Source: Halorubrum rubrum (GTDB taxonomy: Archaea; Halobacteriota; Halobacteria; Halobacteriales; Haloferacaceae). From it: a stretch of 64,000 nt of DNA. The notes under the pieces are model-generated. The model did not search any database and had not been told where the DNA came from. It worked only from the letters and a program-made list of their open reading frames with translations. The stretch spans positions 248,001 to 312,000 of the forward strand of contig NZ_JANHDM010000001.1 in assembly GCF_024494685.1 (NCBI RefSeq). Reading direction: 5' to 3'. Below are positions 8,325 to 16,593 of the stretch, in pieces; the first letter of the stretch is position 1; every line of letters begins with the position of its first letter. The position numbers and the translations under genes are program-made.

Positions 8325-9299
8325 TCATTCCGGCGGTTCGGCCATCGCGTTTCCGGAGTCCTTGGGCTCGTACCCCACCCGCTCGCGGGCGCGTTCGATG
8401 TCGAACCACGAGTTCGGGTTGTCGCTGATCCCGTAGAAGACCTCGAAGGCCCCGCCGGCGAGGGTGTTCGGGTTCAGGTCGTCCTCCCGTCCGCCGTCCG
8501 CGCCGCTCCCGCCATCCGGATCGAGCCCGTCCCGCAGACACGCGTCCACCAGCCCCGCGCAGTCCCGTCGCGAGAGCCAGGTACACCGCATCCGCGCGAC
8601 GGCCTCCACGTACGCCTCGTCGCCGCGCTCGCAGTCGCCGCGGGCGACCGCACGCTCCGCGTCGCCGAACGGGTGGTCGTGAGTCGGGTCGCGCACGGAG
8701 CCGATCCGGAGCGCGTAGCAGTCGATCCCCTCGCGCTCGGCGTAGAGCCGGCACCACGCCTCGCCGGCCGCCTTCGACGCGCCGTAGTCGGAGTCGGGCC
8801 GCAGCGGGCTCTCGGCGTCGACCGTCAACTCGTAGTCGGGGTCGTACAGCGACGGCGCGTGCTGCTCCTCGTACATCCCGACTGCGTGGTTCGAGGAGGC
8901 GAAGACGACCGTTCCGACGCCCGACCGCGAGGCGGCCTCCAGGACGTTTCGCGTCCCGCGGACGTTGTTGCGCTCGACGGACTCGTAGGGGGTCGAGACC
9001 GCCGGCGCGCCCGCGAGGTGGACGACGGCGTCGACCCCGCGATCGTCCATGACCGCCGCGAGCGACTCCGCCGCGTCCGCCCCGCCGAGGTCGAGGGCGA
9101 CCGTCTCCGCCCCGTCGCGATCGCGGTGCGGGTGCGGCGCGCCGTCGCCGAGCTCCGCCGGCGGCTCCCGCCGGTCGTGGAGGACGTAGTCGGCCGCCGA
9201 GTGCGCCGTCACCGCGGTGCCGACCGTGCCGTGCGCGCCGGTGAGAAGCACCGTGGCGGTCTCGAGGGGGTCGTCGCCCGCGGGGGAAGCGTCGCTCAC
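8325..9299 (-). CDS. NAD-dependent epimerase/dehydratase, Azf-like (possible glucose-6-phosphate dehydrogenase)
   Basis: This is an extended short-chain dehydrogenase. The 324-residue protein has the Rossmann motif LLTGAHGTVG at residues 18-27, ASSNHAVG in place of the usual SSxxVYG, and the catalytic Y and K in SDYGASKAAGEAWCR. SSNHAVG, GISDNPNSWFDI and the final RVGYEPKDSG closely match what I remember of the Haloferax NAD-dependent glucose-6-phosphate dehydrogenase Azf. It is longer than Azf, however, with insertions at about 45-60 and 235-260. The stop of the preceding membrane gene overlaps its start (ATGA), so the two are coupled. Uronate or sugar-nucleotide substrates remain possible. 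Confidence 0.85.
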   Translation of the reverse strand: MSDASPAGDDPLETATVLLTGAHGTVGTAVTAHSAADYVLHDRREPPAELGDGAPHPHRDRDGAETVALDLGGADAAESLAAVMDDRGVDAVVHLAGAPAVSTPYESVERNNVRGTRNVLEAASRSGVGTVVFASSNHAVGMYEEQHAPSLYDPDYELTVDAESPLRPDSDYGASKAAGEAWCRLYAEREGIDCYALRIGSVRDPTHDHPFGDAERAVARGDCERGDEAYVEAVARMRCTWLSRRDCAGLVDACLRDGLDPDGGSGADGGREDDLNPNTLAGGAFEVFYGISDNPNSWFDIERARERVGYEPKDSGNAMAEPPE

Positions 9300-9967
9300 G
9301 AGGAGGCCCCCTCGTCGTCGCCGGCGGTCCAGCGGCGCGCACCGGGGAGTAACCCGACCAACTTCGTCACGTAGCCGAACTTGAAGAGCCCGAGCTGTGA
9401 GAGCCCGCCGAGGACGAACAGCGCGAGGAACGGGATCGCGGTGGGGTCGAACAGCAGCGGCTCGACGGTCAGCTCCTCGGCCGCGGTCGCGAACGACGCC
9501 GGCGTCAGCGAACGGGACGCGAGCGCCGCGCCGATGAACGCCGTCGAGACCACGAGCGTCGTGCGCGTGAGCACGAAGCCGAACAGCGCGCCGACGGCGA
9601 CGCCGGCGAGCGTCGCGCCGACGAGCAGCGCCGTTCCCTCGATCCCGGCCGCGTCGGCCGCGTAGAAGGGACCGACCGCGAACCGCCCCGCGAAGCCGCC
9701 GACGACCCCACCGATCGCGAGGACGGCGAAGGAGAGGCCGGCGTACGCGAGGAAGCCGCCGATCGCGCCGCCGAGCAGGACGCCGGCGGCCGAGAGCGCC
9801 AGCCCGTCGACGGCGATCAGTCCGGCGAGGTTCGGGACGGCGAGGTAGCCCGCGCCGGCCCCGATCAGAAAGCCGGTCAGCGACACGGCGTACACGGAGA
9901 CCGCCGCGCCGACGAACGCGAGCAGGAGACCCGCGACGACGACCCCCGCGTTGAGTGGCGTGAACAT
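9296..9967 (-). CDS. Polytopic membrane protein, glycine/alanine-rich (DUF4203/TMEM198-like)
   Basis: From ATG 9967 this is a 223-residue protein with about seven hydrophobic helices and many Gly-xxx-Gly patterns. Examples are GFLIGAGAGYLAVPN, GVLLGGAIGGFLAYAGL and GGVVGGFAGRFAVG. The run of small-residue helices resembles DUF4203/TMEM198-type membrane proteins. A frame-open start at 10069 would add 34 basic residues and is unlikely. Its last codons overlap the start of the Azf-like gene by 4 nt, so both are probably on one transcript with the zinc-ribbon membrane protein upstream. No catalytic residues stand out. Confidence 0.78.
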   Translation of the reverse strand: MFTPLNAGVVVAGLLLAFVGAAVSVYAVSLTGFLIGAGAGYLAVPNLAGLIAVDGLALSAAGVLLGGAIGGFLAYAGLSFAVLAIGGVVGGFAGRFAVGPFYAADAAGIEGTALLVGATLAGVAVGALFGFVLTRTTLVVSTAFIGAALASRSLTPASFATAAEELTVEPLLFDPTAIPFLALFVLGGLSQLGLFKFGYVTKLVGLLPGARRWTAGDDEGASS

Positions 9968-10069
9968 GGACGCACGTGTGCCGCCGTTCGCCTTAAAAGG
10001 TCGGCGTGTCGGGAGACCGCGGACGGCAGGCGCGGGGTCGTCGTCCCCTCGACGTCGTCCTCTCGACAC

Positions 10070-10348
10070 TCACCGCGCCCGGCGTGCCGCCTGCCGATCG
10101 ACGTGGCGCGTGTAGCCGCCGACGGCGAGCCCGAAGCCGACGACGAGGAGCAGGAAGCCCGCGAGTCGAGTGGTTCCGATCGTCATGAGCGCGAGGATCG
10201 CGCCGAAGACGAACGCGAAGACGCCGGCGACGACGATCCCGGCGTCGACGAGCGGCGACGGCTGGACCGCCTCGCAGTGCGGGCAGATCCGGGCGTCGCC
10301 GGGGATCGGCTCGCGGCAGTCGACGCAGTGGACGCGGTCGCGGGACAC
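10070..10348 (-). CDS. Small zinc-ribbon membrane protein
   Basis: This is a 92-residue protein with a treble-clef-like zinc ribbon at residues 8-25 (CVDCREPIPGDARICPHCE, two CxxC pairs). Two transmembrane helices follow at about 36-57 and 61-80, and the end is basic (RHVDRQAARRAR). Such zinc_ribbon_2 plus membrane modules are frequent in archaea with unknown roles. It sits upstream of the glycine-rich membrane gene on the same strand, about 100 nt apart. Confidence 0.8.
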   Translation of the reverse strand: MSRDRVHCVDCREPIPGDARICPHCEAVQPSPLVDAGIVVAGVFAFVFGAILALMTIGTTRLAGFLLLVVGFGLAVGGYTRHVDRQAARRAR

Positions 10349-10456
10349 GCCGGTCGTTCGGGCGGGAGCGACATATATGTGGCCGGGATCGGTCGTCCAC
10401 GGCGGTTCCCCGCGACGCAGTCTGTCGTCCGCGACGGGCGGTCACTCACGGCGATC

Positions 10457-11773
10457 TCAGTCGTCCGCGGCCGCCCCGGTCGCGGCGTCGGCCGTCTCGA
10501 GCGTCTCCTCGACCTGCGTCACCACCAGCGCGAGCGCGACGAGCGAGAGGACCGCTCCGACGGCGAAGGGGACGACGAAGTCGAAGCCGACGAGCCAGCC
10601 GGACGCCAGCGGGCCGAGCGCGACGCCGAAGCCGAACCCCATGGTCAGCACCGACAGCGTCGTCCCCGACTCGCCCTCCCGCGCGAGGTCGCCCGCGAGC
10701 GCGAGCGACGGCGCGAAGACGAACGCGACGGCGACCCCCTGACCGAGCCGGACGAGCGTCATCAGGACGGGCGAGAGGACGATCCCTTGAAGCAGCGTCG
10801 TCGGGGCGAGGAGCAGGAACCCCGCCACGAGGAACGGCCGGCGGCCGATCCGGTCGCTCGCGCGACCGACGGGGACCTGGAGGGCCACGTTCGCGACGGT
10901 GACCGCCGCGAACTGTACCCCGAACCAGACGGGCGGCTGGTCCAGCCGCAGGTTCACCTGGTTCTGTAACGTCGCGTACAGCGCGATACACAGCCCCATC
11001 GCAACCGTCGCGATCCCGAGCACGAAGACGGGGTCGAGCAGGCGGTCCTCGCCGCGAACCCGGATCGAGAGGTCGTCACCCGCCTCGGCCGCGTCCGCGG
11101 CGTCGTGGACGAGGAGATAGACGAGGAGGAAGCTGAGGTACGCGCCGAGACAGGCGGCCGCGAAGGCCGCGTCGAAGCCGTTTATCACGGGGAGCCCGAC
11201 CGCGGACAGGTCGTAGGGGCCGTTGTCGACGACGACGCCGGCCAGGACGGGTCCGAACCCGAACCCGATCAGCCGGAAGGTGTTGAACACGCCGAAGTTC
11301 CCCCCGCGCTGGTTCGCGCTGCCCGCGTACTCGTTGACGAGCGCGACCGTCGCCGGGATCGTCAACGCCGCCCCGAATCCCTGTGTCGCCCGGAGGACGA
11401 CGAGGATCCAGTAGGCGTCCGCGAGCGTGTAGAGCGCGCTCGCGGTCCCCAAAAGCAGGATCCCCGCGAGCACGAACGGCCGCCGGGTGGCCAGCCGGTC
11501 GGAGAGCCGTCCGGTGAACGGCTGGGAGAAGCTGTTGAGGAAGCCGAAAAGTGAGAGAACGAACCCGATGAGAAGCGGCTCGGTGAGCGTCACGCTCGCG
11601 GGACCGACCCCGACGCTCGAGCCGAGAAGCGCGTCGATGTCGATCAGATCGCTGGCGACGTAGAGGGGGAGAACGACGATGAGAAACGAGTTTCCGACCG
11701 CGCCGACCATCCGCGCGAGCGCGAGGACGATCACCCGGCGATCGGTCTCGAGGATCTCCGAGATCGATCCCAT
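10457..11773 (-). CDS. Major facilitator superfamily transporter
   Basis: This is a 438-residue carrier with 12 predicted membrane helices. The two MFS loop signatures are visible as SQPFTGRLSDRLATRRPF between helices 2 and 3 and GRASDRIGRRPFLVAGF in the second half. The central cytoplasmic loop, around residues 195-245, is acidic (AADAAEAGDDLSIRVRGEDR). The extended QPFTGRLSDRL motif suggests a drug/H+ antiporter-like family. Substrate and direction cannot be told. It appears to be transcribed alone. Confidence 0.9.
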   Translation of the reverse strand: MGSISEILETDRRVIVLALARMVGAVGNSFLIVVLPLYVASDLIDIDALLGSSVGVGPASVTLTEPLLIGFVLSLFGFLNSFSQPFTGRLSDRLATRRPFVLAGILLLGTASALYTLADAYWILVVLRATQGFGAALTIPATVALVNEYAGSANQRGGNFGVFNTFRLIGFGFGPVLAGVVVDNGPYDLSAVGLPVINGFDAAFAAACLGAYLSFLLVYLLVHDAADAAEAGDDLSIRVRGEDRLLDPVFVLGIATVAMGLCIALYATLQNQVNLRLDQPPVWFGVQFAAVTVANVALQVPVGRASDRIGRRPFLVAGFLLLAPTTLLQGIVLSPVLMTLVRLGQGVAVAFVFAPSLALAGDLAREGESGTTLSVLTMGFGFGVALGPLASGWLVGFDFVVPFAVGAVLSLVALALVVTQVEETLETADAATGAAADD

Positions 11774-11874
11774 TCGGTCGGAGTTCGATCCGTGCGGTGA
11801 AGGCCCTTGCGGACGGCGGGAGGCGATCCGGTTTCTCGCCGGGGACGGGAGGTCGACCCCGGATGGGGTGGAGC

Positions 11875-13671
11875 CTACTCCGCGGGCGCGGGTTGGGGGC
11901 GGTCGACTCCGTGAACCTCGAAGCGTGCGCCACCCGTCTCGGACGACGTGGCCGCGACCTCCCAGCCGTGTGCGGTGGCGATCTCGTCGACGATCGCCAG
12001 CCCGAACCCGGCGTTGCCGTCGGACCCGCTCTCGCCGGGTTCGAACAGGTCACCGCGGACCGCCTCGGCGATCCCCGGTCCGTCGTCCGCGACGTAGAAG
12101 CCGTCCGCTACGTCGCCGATCCGGATCGTGACGGGCTCGTCGTCGACTGCTGCGTGTTCGACCGCGTTCCGAAAGAGGTTCTCGAACAGGTTCCGCAGCC
12201 GGTCCGGGTCGGCGAGGACGGTGCCCTCGGCGACGACCTCGACCGTCGCCCGGTCGGTGTCGACGGTCTCCCAACTGTCGGCGGCCAACGCCGCGAGATC
12301 GACCGGTTCCGGATCACCGACGGTCTCGCCCTCGCGGGCCAGCGTCAGCGTGTGCTCGACGATCGACTCGATCCGGTCGAGGGCGTCGACGGCGGCCTCG
12401 AGATGGTCGTTCCCCGTCTCCTCGTGGGCTAACTCCACGCGACCGCGGGCGACGTTGAGCGGGTTCCGGAGGTCGTGACTGACGATCCCGGCGAACGCGT
12501 CGAGCCGTTCGTTCTGTCGTCTGAGCGCCTCCTCGCGTTCTTTGAACGCCGTGATGTTCTCCTGGAACCCGACCCAACCGGTGACGCGGTCGTCGTCGCG
12601 CTCGCGGATCGGCGCGATGCTGACGCGGTTCCAGAACGGCGTGCCGTCCTTCCGGTAGTTCAACAGTTCGACGCTCGCGGGTTCCTCGGCGTCTATCGCC
12701 TCCCGGAGCTCGGCGACCGCGGCCTCGTCGGTCTCCTCGCCTTGGAGGAACCGGCAGTTGACCTCGACCGCGTCCTCGCGGTCGTAGCCGGTCATCTCGA
12801 CGAACTCGTCGTTGACGTACACCATCGGGTTGTCCGGCAGGCTCGGGTCGGTGATGGCGATCCCGACGGGGGCCTCCTCGAGCGCCCGCCGTTTCGTCTC
12901 CAGCTCCTCGCGGCGGGCCGCCTCCACGGAGACGTCCCGGAGGATGCCTACGCTGCCATCGAACGCCTCGCCCTCGTAGGGGAGGACGGCCATGTGGTCG
13001 CGACAGGGGATGGGGTCGCCCTCCTTGGGATCGATGTCGACGCGGAACCGCTGGATGTCCGGCCCCCCGCTTGAGAGGATCGACCCGAGCCGGTCTTCCG
13101 CCTCGGCGACAGCCTCGTCGCCTTTGATCAGGTCGGGTTTGCTGCCGAGGATCTCCTCGCGGTCGTACCCGGTCAGCTCGGCGAACGATTCGTTGACGAA
13201 GGTGAACGTCCCCGTCTCGTCGACGACGTACACCGGGTAGCCGAGCGCGTCGATGACCGTCGAGTAGCGGTCCGCGACCCGTCGCGTTCGGGACTCCTCG
13301 ACCGCCCGCTCGACTCGGTTCGCGAGCCGCTTGAGCTGTTCGGGCCCGCCCTTCTGGAAGTAGCCCGTGACGCCCGCGTTGAGCGCCCGACTCGCGATCT
13401 CCTCGGACCCCTTCCCCGTGTACAACACGAACGGGATCGCCGCGTGGTCCTCCCGGAGCGTCTCGAAGAAGGCCAACCCGTCCATTCCGGGCATGTCGTA
13501 GTCGCTGACGACGCAGTCGAACGACTCGGAATCGAGTCGATTCAGCCCGGCCTCCGGCCCCGTCACGCTCGTCACCGACACCGACGCCAGCTCGCGGTCG
13601 AGATACGCCTCGGTGAGATCGAGCACCGAGGGATCGTCGTCGACGTGTAACACGTCGATCCGTTCCGTCAT
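11875..13671 (-). CDS. Hybrid receiver-PAS-LOV histidine kinase
   Basis: This is a soluble 598-residue signalling protein. Residues 5-120 form a receiver domain with the phospho-acceptor Asp57 (SDYDMPGMDG). Residues 133-250 form a PAS domain. Residues 260-378 form a second PAS domain with the hallmarks of a LOV photosensor: NCRFLQGEETD with Cys306 at the photoadduct position, ELLNYRKDGTPFWN, and WVGFQENIT. The HisKA H-box follows (SHDLRNPLN, His399). The HATPase domain has NLFRNAVEHA, DDGPGIAE and GFGLAIVDEIA. Having the receiver first lets an upstream kinase tune the output. No partner regulator is adjacent. Flavin binding is inferred from the motif, not shown. Confidence 0.9.
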   Translation of the reverse strand: MTERIDVLHVDDDPSVLDLTEAYLDRELASVSVTSVTGPEAGLNRLDSESFDCVVSDYDMPGMDGLAFFETLREDHAAIPFVLYTGKGSEEIASRALNAGVTGYFQKGGPEQLKRLANRVERAVEESRTRRVADRYSTVIDALGYPVYVVDETGTFTFVNESFAELTGYDREEILGSKPDLIKGDEAVAEAEDRLGSILSSGGPDIQRFRVDIDPKEGDPIPCRDHMAVLPYEGEAFDGSVGILRDVSVEAARREELETKRRALEEAPVGIAITDPSLPDNPMVYVNDEFVEMTGYDREDAVEVNCRFLQGEETDEAAVAELREAIDAEEPASVELLNYRKDGTPFWNRVSIAPIRERDDDRVTGWVGFQENITAFKEREEALRRQNERLDAFAGIVSHDLRNPLNVARGRVELAHEETGNDHLEAAVDALDRIESIVEHTLTLAREGETVGDPEPVDLAALAADSWETVDTDRATVEVVAEGTVLADPDRLRNLFENLFRNAVEHAAVDDEPVTIRIGDVADGFYVADDGPGIAEAVRGDLFEPGESGSDGNAGFGLAIVDEIATAHGWEVAATSSETGGARFEVHGVDRPQPAPAE

Positions 13672-13841
13672 GCGCGATCTAACGGTGCCGGAAACAAACG
13701 CGTATCGCCTCGAATATCACGCCCGGATCCGAACCGCGGGTCGCAGGCGACGGGGGGCGATCCGGTCCGATACGGTGACCCGGTTTCACCTCCGCCGCGC
13801 GTGGCGGGCGCTTAAGACGACGCGGCGGCCACGCAAGGACG

Positions 13842-15323
13842 ATGGAAGGTGCCGACTCGCGAGGCGTCGACCCGCGAGCGACGGACGGCGGGACGCTCCC
13901 CGGCGCCGACGAGGGCGACGGCGCGGACGAACCCGCCCGCGTCGTCCTCCACGTCGACATGGACTGTTTCTACGCCTCCTGTGAGCGCCTGCGCCGCCCC
14001 GACCTCCGCGGCGAGCCCGTCGTGGTGGGGATGGGATACGAGCCCGGCGAGACGATCGGCGCGGTCGCGACCGCGAGCTACGAGGCCCGCGCGTTCGGCG
14101 TCGAGAGCGCGACACCGATCTCCGAGGCGCTCGACCGGCTGCCGCGACGCGCGGACGCCGACCCCGACGACCCGGACGCGCCCGACCCGGACGAGACCGG
14201 TCGCTACCTCCCCGTCGACATGGCGTTCTACGAGTCGGTCGCCGAGGACGTGAAGGCGGTCCTCCGCGACTGCGCCGACGTGCTCCGCGAGGTGAGCGTC
14301 GACGAGGCGTACCTCGACGTCACCGACCGCACCGCGTGGGACGCCGTCGGCGGCGACGACCCGGCGTCGAGCGCCGCGGCGGGCCCCGCGGAGGTCCGGA
14401 CGCTCGCGGAGGGGTACGCGCGACACGTCAAGGAGCGCATCGAGCGGGAGGCGGGCGTGCCCGCGAGCGTCGGCGTCGCGCCGAACATGTCGGCGGCGAA
14501 GGTCGCGAGCGACGCGGACAAGCCGGACGGACTCGTCGTCGTGCCGCCCGGCGCCGTCGCGGAGTTCCTCGCGCCGCTGCCGACGGCGGCGCTCCACGGT
14601 GTCGGGCCCGTGACCGAGCGGGCACTCGCGGAGCGCGGGATCGAGACCGCGGGGGACGTGGCGGCCGCCGACGCGGACGCGTTGGCCGAGGCGTTCGGCG
14701 ATCGCGGACGGGAGCTGGTCCGGCGCGCCCGCGGCGAGGACGAACGGGAGGTGACCCCGCGAGGACTGCCGAAGAGCCTCTCTCGGGAGTCGTCGCTGCC
14801 GCGGACGAGCGACGAGGAGCGCAAGCGCGAGACCGTCGCGGCGCTGGCGGCCGACGTGGCCCGGCGCGCCCGCGAGCGCGGCTGTCTGTACCGCACGATC
14901 GGGATCAAGGCCGTCGAGCCGCCGTTCGACGTCAACACCCGCGCCCGGAGCCTCCCCGGCCCGGTCGACGACCCCGAACTGGTCGAGGAGGTGGCGCTGG
15001 AGCTGCTCTCCGAGTTCGCCGACGACGCGGTCCGCAAGCTCGGCGTGCGCGTGTCGAACCTGGACTTCTCCGAGGGCGACCAGGCGACGCTCGGCGGATT
15101 CGAGGGGGCCGCGAGGGGCGACGAGGAGGACCGGCCGGCCGGTTCGCGGCCGGCCGGTTCGCGGTCGGCTGCCGGCCGCGACGGCAGCAAGCTCACCGAC
15201 TGGGTCGACGAGGAATCGACCGCCGGGGAGGAGTGGGACGGAGGAGACCGCGGGAACGGCGGGGACGACGCCGGACCGCGTCGTTCCGAGGAGGGACAGG
15301 CGTCGCTCGGCGACTGGGAGTGA
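13842..15323 (+). CDS. dinB: DNA polymerase IV (Y-family, DinB/Dbh) with long acidic C-terminal tail
   Basis: This is a translesion DNA polymerase of 493 residues. The palm motifs HVDMDCFYASCE (about 35-46) and VSVDEAYLDVT (about 148-158) provide the catalytic acidic residues. The steric-gate region, the helix-hairpin-helix segment LPTAALHGVGPVTERALAERG and the little-finger domain follow. The final 80 residues are disordered, acidic and repeat-rich. They contain two PCNA-binding-like motifs, QATLGGF at 414-420 and QASLGDW at 486-492. The first 27 residues are a polar extension. The gene appears to have its own promoter just before 13842 and divergent orientation to the histidine kinase. Confidence 0.95.
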   Translation: MEGADSRGVDPRATDGGTLPGADEGDGADEPARVVLHVDMDCFYASCERLRRPDLRGEPVVVGMGYEPGETIGAVATASYEARAFGVESATPISEALDRLPRRADADPDDPDAPDPDETGRYLPVDMAFYESVAEDVKAVLRDCADVLREVSVDEAYLDVTDRTAWDAVGGDDPASSAAAGPAEVRTLAEGYARHVKERIEREAGVPASVGVAPNMSAAKVASDADKPDGLVVVPPGAVAEFLAPLPTAALHGVGPVTERALAERGIETAGDVAAADADALAEAFGDRGRELVRRARGEDEREVTPRGLPKSLSRESSLPRTSDEERKRETVAALAADVARRARERGCLYRTIGIKAVEPPFDVNTRARSLPGPVDDPELVEEVALELLSEFADDAVRKLGVRVSNLDFSEGDQATLGGFEGAARGDEEDRPAGSRPAGSRSAAGRDGSKLTDWVDEESTAGEEWDGGDRGNGGDDAGPRRSEEGQASLGDWE

Positions 15324-15430
15324 GACCGAGGGAAACGGGACGATGGAGCGGCGCCGAAGCGACCGCGAAGCGGCGGCGGGGCCGATCGAACGCGTCGACC
15401 TTTTTGTGTCCTCGCCGACACCGACCGGAC

Positions 15431-15889
15431 ATGCCCTCCCTCCGTGCGGTCCTCCTCGGTTCGGACCGGGAAGGTCGATCCCGCCCCGATCCGCGGTTCG
15501 TCGTTCCGCCGCTCTGTTTCCTCGGCGTCCTCGTCGGCTACGCGGTCGGCGTCTTCGAGGTCGTCGGCGGCGTCGTGTTCCTCCCGTGGGACGCGGCGGT
15601 CGCCGGCGTCCTCGTCGCCGCCGTCCTCGCCCATCGCGGCGACGGGCTGGCGGTCGCGTGGGTCGTCGTCTACGCGGCGCTTCTCGGGTACAGCGCCGAC
15701 CACTACCTACTCGGGCTCTCCGGCCGACCGATCGTCGAGCGGGTCGCCGCGCTCCTCGGCGTCGACGGCCTCGTCTACCTCGGCGTCCAGGCGCTCGTGT
15801 TGGGGACGCTCGCGTGGATCGGCGGGACGGCCGCCGCGCGCGTGACCGCGATGGTCCGGGACCGCCGGTCGGCGACGGGACGCGAGTGA
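15431..15889 (+). CDS. Haloarchaeal membrane protein of unknown function
   Basis: This is a 152-residue protein with four hydrophobic segments: FVVPPLCFLGVLVGYAVGVF, AAVAGVLVAAVLAH, LAVAWVVVYAALLGYSADHY and VYLGVQALVLGTLAWIGG. A basic tail (TAMVRDRRSATGRE) follows, and the last hydrophobic part suggests a fifth helix. The start ATG at 15431 follows a T-rich CCTTTTTGTG promoter element at about 15397-15407. It lies 107 nt after the polymerase gene. I do not recognise the family, and there are no enzymatic motifs. Confidence 0.75.
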   Translation: MPSLRAVLLGSDREGRSRPDPRFVVPPLCFLGVLVGYAVGVFEVVGGVVFLPWDAAVAGVLVAAVLAHRGDGLAVAWVVVYAALLGYSADHYLLGLSGRPIVERVAALLGVDGLVYLGVQALVLGTLAWIGGTAAARVTAMVRDRRSATGRE

Positions 15890-15965
15890 GGCGTCGGGAG
15901 CGGTCGGGCGTCCCGCCGCCGGCCCGAGGCCGAGGGTTTACCTCGTCGAGCGCCGAGCCGTGAGT

Positions 15966-16511
15966 ATGGACGATCTCGCGTGGGAGACGACCGACTCGGC
16001 GATCGACTACCGCTGTCCGGGGTTCGACGTGCGTCGGGACGAGGTGGGGTTCCCCGACGACGGCGAGGGCGAGTACCACTACGTCGACGAGCCGCCGGCG
16101 GTGGTCGTGCTGCCGCTGACGCCCGACGGCGACGTCGTCGTCATCGACGAGTGGCGACAGGCCGTGGGTCGAACCAACCGCGGGCTGCCGGCCGGCACGG
16201 TCGAGCCGGAGGACCGCGACGACCTCGAGCGGGCGGCCGCCCGCGAGCTCGCCGAGGAGACCGGCTACGAGGCGGCGGGCTTCGAGCGCCTCACGACCGT
16301 CGAGCCGGCCAACGGGGTGACGAACGCGGTCCACCACCACTTCCTCGCGACGGGGTGTGAGCCGACCGCCGACCGCGACCTCGACCGCGACGAGTCGATC
16401 GCGGTGGAGACGGTCCCGTACGACGACCTGCTCGCGAGCGTCGTCGACGACGGCCTCCGCGACGGCCGGGCGGTGACCGCCGTGACGTGGTACGAGCTGT
16501 TGTACCGATGA
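15966..16511 (+). CDS. NUDIX hydrolase (ADP-ribose pyrophosphatase-like)
   Basis: This enzyme hydrolyses a nucleoside diphosphate linked to another group. The NUDIX box spans about residues 77-99 (GTVEPEDRDDLERAAAREL then AEETGYE) and carries the Mg-binding Glu residues. N-terminal features such as VVVIDEWRQAVGR and NRGLPAGTVE fit the ADP-ribose pyrophosphatase branch. The ATG at 15966 is preferred over an in-frame GTG at 15960. The gene follows the membrane protein by 76 nt and may be co-transcribed. Confidence 0.88.
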   Translation: MDDLAWETTDSAIDYRCPGFDVRRDEVGFPDDGEGEYHYVDEPPAVVVLPLTPDGDVVVIDEWRQAVGRTNRGLPAGTVEPEDRDDLERAAARELAEETGYEAAGFERLTTVEPANGVTNAVHHHFLATGCEPTADRDLDRDESIAVETVPYDDLLASVVDDGLRDGRAVTAVTWYELLYR

Positions 16512-16593
16512 CGACGGTCCGCTCGCCGTCGGACCGGCGGCGACCCGAAACGGACGGACAAGCCCTTTGCCCGGCGGACGCCAACGGGAGACG

